Source: Spongiibacter thalassae
GTDB taxonomy: Bacteria; Pseudomonadota; Gammaproteobacteria; Pseudomonadales; Spongiibacteraceae
DNA: 64,000 nucleotides
NCBI RefSeq assembly: GCF_012272835.1
Contig: NZ_JAAWWK010000005.1
Location: forward strand, 208,125-272,124
Reading direction: 5' to 3'
Shown: positions 62,210 through 64,000 of the stretch, one piece after another
Layout of the letters: every line of letters begins with the position of its first letter
How positions within the stretch are numbered: position 1 is the first letter of the stretch
Translations under genes and position numbers: made by a program
The notes under the pieces: generated by a model
The model's input: only the letters and a program-made list of their open reading frames with translations
Database searches by the model: none
What the model was told of the DNA's origin: nothing

Positions 62210-64000
62210 TCAGTCACATTGAGCGATATTATCAAGTCGTTCACACGAGGCCTCGGCGGCTTTACCCAGAATTGAGGCTGGCTGCCAGAAGTCGTCGCCG
62301 GTTTGCTGCTGAAACTGCGTCATACGATTCACGGCATTCGCCAGGCCATAGGTTTCTGCATAGAACATTGGTCCGCCGCGCCAGCGGGGAAAACCGTAAC
62401 CGTTCACATAAACCACATCGATATCACTGGCTCGTTCGGCAATGCCCTCTTCCAGAAGCTTCGCGCCTTCGTTTATTAAAGCCAGAATCAGTCGGTCTGT
62501 GATTTCGTCGGCACTGATGTCGCGCCGGGAAATTCCCCATTTCTTTGAATGTTCCTCTATTAGGGCGGTCACCGAAGGATCTTCCTGTTGCACGCCTGTG
62601 TCCGGGTCGTATTGATAGAATCCCGAGCCCGTTTTTCGGCCGAGTCGCTGTCGGTCGACGAGTTCATCCGGGACCGAACACTCCGGCAGGCTTCCGGGGG
62701 CAATGCCTTGGTTACGCCGCGAAAAATAACTGATATCCAGTCCGGCAAGATCGGCAACGGAAAGGGGACCCATGGCCATTCCCCAATCTTTGATGGCGGC
62801 GTCAATTTGCGCGGGGGTAGCACCTTCGATCAGCAGTAATTGTGCCTGCCGGGCATACTTTTGTAGCATACGATTGCCGACAAAGCCGTAGCACACGCCG
62901 ACAGTAACCGGTATTTTCCCGAGCCGTTTGGCAACCTGCATCAAGGTTTTTACCACGTCTGGCGCTGTGTGTTGCGCGCGTACCACTTCAAGCAGTTTCA
63001 TGATGTGGGCAGGGCTAAAAAAATGCGCCCCAACCACATCCTGGGGTCGCGATGTCATTTGCGCAATCTCGTTAATATCCAGATAAGAGGTATTCGTCGC
63101 CATGATTGCCCCGGGCTTGCAAGTGGCATCGAGTTTCTGGAATACATTGGACTTGACTTCCATGCTCTCGAACGTCGCCTCGATCACGAGGTCGGCCTTT
63201 GCGATGTCCGTCATCTGTGTCGTGCCGTGTACCCGATTGAAGGCCGCATCAGCGTCGGCGCGTGAGTAGATTCCTCTCTTCACGCCCTTGTCGTAGTTGC
63301 CGCTGATGATGTTGAGGCCGCGCTTTAAGTTGTCTTCGCTAACTTCCACCAAAGTGACCTGATAGCCCGCTGTGGCAAAGCACATGGCAATGCCGCCTCC
63401 CATAGTGCCCGCGCCGATAACGGCAACATGGTTAATGTCACGGGCAGTGACTTCGGGGCTGATGGTTTTGGGTTTTGCGACACTGCGCTCGGCAAAAAAC
63501 AGGTGCCGCAAAGATTGTGAGCCGCGAGACGCGCGGCACTCGAGGAAGCGCTCGCGCTCAAGTCTCTGGCCTTCCTCTACATCGAAGTGAGTAGCGATTT
63601 CGATCAGGTCAATGATGTAGTTTGGCGCAAGCAGGTGCTTGCGGTGTTGTCGGTGCTTGGCGCGAGCCTCGTCGAACATTGCAGTTGCAGCGGTCGGGCG
63701 AGGGCGGTCACGGGTCCGTTTAATCGGTGCACGCGCGGACACCAGTTCGCGTGCATACTCCAGGGCAGCGTCTGGCAGTGCTCCATCAATGAGGGCATCG
63801 AGCAGTCCGTAGTCGAGGGCGATGGTAGCTGACAGGGGTTTGCCGCCAAGGATCATATCCAGTGCCTTCTCTGCGCCGACCAGTCGCGGAAGGCGTTGCG
63901 TTCCGCCAGAGCCGGGTAGAAGTCCCAGATTCACTTCTGGCAGTCCCAGGTTGGTATCGGGGACGGCGCAGCGGTAGTGGGCGGCCATAGCGAGCTCAAG
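62210..64000 (-). CDS. Enoyl-CoA hydratase / 3-hydroxyacyl-CoA dehydrogenase fusion, second copy, cut by window edge
   Basis: About 596 codons visible; the 5' end lies beyond the right edge (the frame is open to base 64000, reading LELAMAAHYRCAV, internal to the crotonase domain). The NAD motif [20 protein letters not shown] and [14 protein letters not shown] are shared with the copy at 25466. Sequence is strongly similar throughout, but its 3' end is distinct (AEASCERLDNIAQCD). Same role predicted. Its partner paaX follows. Confidence 0.88.
   Translation of the reverse strand, partial: LELAMAAHYRCAVPDTNLGLPEVNLGLLPGSGGTQRLPRLVGAEKALDMILGGKPLSATIALDYGLLDALIDGALPDAALEYARELVSARAPIKRTRDRPRPTAATAMFDEARAKHRQHRKHLLAPNYIIDLIEIATHFDVEEGQRLERERFLECRASRGSQSLRHLFFAERSVAKPKTISPEVTARDINHVAVIGAGTMGGGIAMCFATAGYQVTLVEVSEDNLKRGLNIISGNYDKGVKRGIYSRADADAAFNRVHGTTQMTDIAKADLVIEATFESMEVKSNVFQKLDATCKPGAIMATNTSYLDINEIAQMTSRPQDVVGAHFFSPAHIMKLLEVVRAQHTAPDVVKTLMQVAKRLGKIPVTVGVCYGFVGNRMLQKYARQAQLLLIEGATPAQIDAAIKDWGMAMGPLSVADLAGLDISYFSRRNQGIAPGSLPECSVPDELVDRQRLGRKTGSGFYQYDPDTGVQQEDPSVTALIEEHSKKWGISRRDISADEITDRLILALINEGAKLLEEGIAERASDIDVVYVNGYGFPRWRGGPMFYAETYGLANAVNRMTQFQQQTGDDFWQPASILGKAAEASCERLDNIAQCD

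Overview
The window is chromosomal DNA of a heterotrophic gammaproteobacterium. The phenylacetyl-CoA (paa) pathway, an integral-membrane AlkB hydroxylase, a PQQ alcohol dehydrogenase, a TonB receptor with acyl-CoA catabolism, and IS21/IS5/IS66/IS481 elements all fit a marine or hydrocarbon-associated lineage. This taxonomic guess is inference; there is no rRNA or complete tRNA in the window. The DNA is a mosaic of two defence-gene regions and three catabolic regions, stitched together by insertion sequences, and several genes are cut at the joints.

Layout. (1) 1-7.7 kb, defence region A: an edge-cut YobI-type P-loop NTPase, an XRE regulator with a palindromic operator, a membrane protein, an unknown gene, a 31-aa membrane peptide, and a QatABCD anti-phage operon whose qatA has lost its 5' half to an IS21 element. 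(2) 7.7-11.1 kb: IS21 (istA plus a cut istB) followed by an IS5-family element (copy 1). (3) 11.1-29.5 kb, catabolic region: a tatA-like gene whose start is supplied by the IS end, alkB, two rubredoxins, a PQQ quinohaemoprotein alcohol dehydrogenase, a methyltransferase and an AraC regulator. Then comes paaZGJABCDEI on the minus strand, divergent from a paaF/paaH-type fusion gene and paaX, and finally a cut dihydrodipicolinate-reductase-like gene. (4) 29.5-30.6 kb: IS5 copy 2, inverted relative to copy 1 and of the same 1,145-bp length. (5) 30.6-45.0 kb, defence region B: a 5'-cut unknown gene, a 29-aa relative of the small peptide in region A, and a lone 3' fragment of a formyl-methionine tRNA (an integration scar). 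A minus-strand run follows: a SNIPE-like DUF4041/GIY-YIG membrane nuclease, a 2146-residue STAND NTPase with an N-terminal PD-(D/E)xK-type nuclease, its overlapping partner and a HEPN-like protein. An XRE repressor, an excisionase and a tyrosine integrase end the region. (6) 45.1-46.3 kb: nested IS481 and IS21 remnants. (7) 46.7-58.2 kb: a TetR-controlled catabolic operon (TonB receptor, two secreted PHB-depolymerase-like esterases, alpha/beta hydrolase, DUF35 plus Ltp2-type thiolase-like protein, two acyl-CoA dehydrogenases, acyl-CoA ligase) that looks like a retro-aldol side-chain-shortening pathway. (8) 58.2-60.4 kb: MscS channel, DUF2200 protein and a cut metallophosphoesterase, followed by IS fragments. 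(9) 61.1-64 kb: a second paaX and a second paaF/paaH-type fusion gene, running off the right edge.

How it fits together. AlkB with its rubredoxins and the periplasm-facing alcohol dehydrogenase would oxidise an alkyl chain. If the substrate is a phenylalkane, beta-oxidation would yield phenylacetyl-CoA for the adjacent paa genes; no paaK ligase is present. The paralogous fusion gene and paaX at the right edge suggest a second paa locus just outside the window. The defence parts combine a disabled known system (Qat) with an apparently intact group (SNIPE-like nuclease, large STAND nuclease, partner, HEPN-like protein) on an integrase-bearing element. That group and the pair of related tiny membrane peptides are the most novel content.
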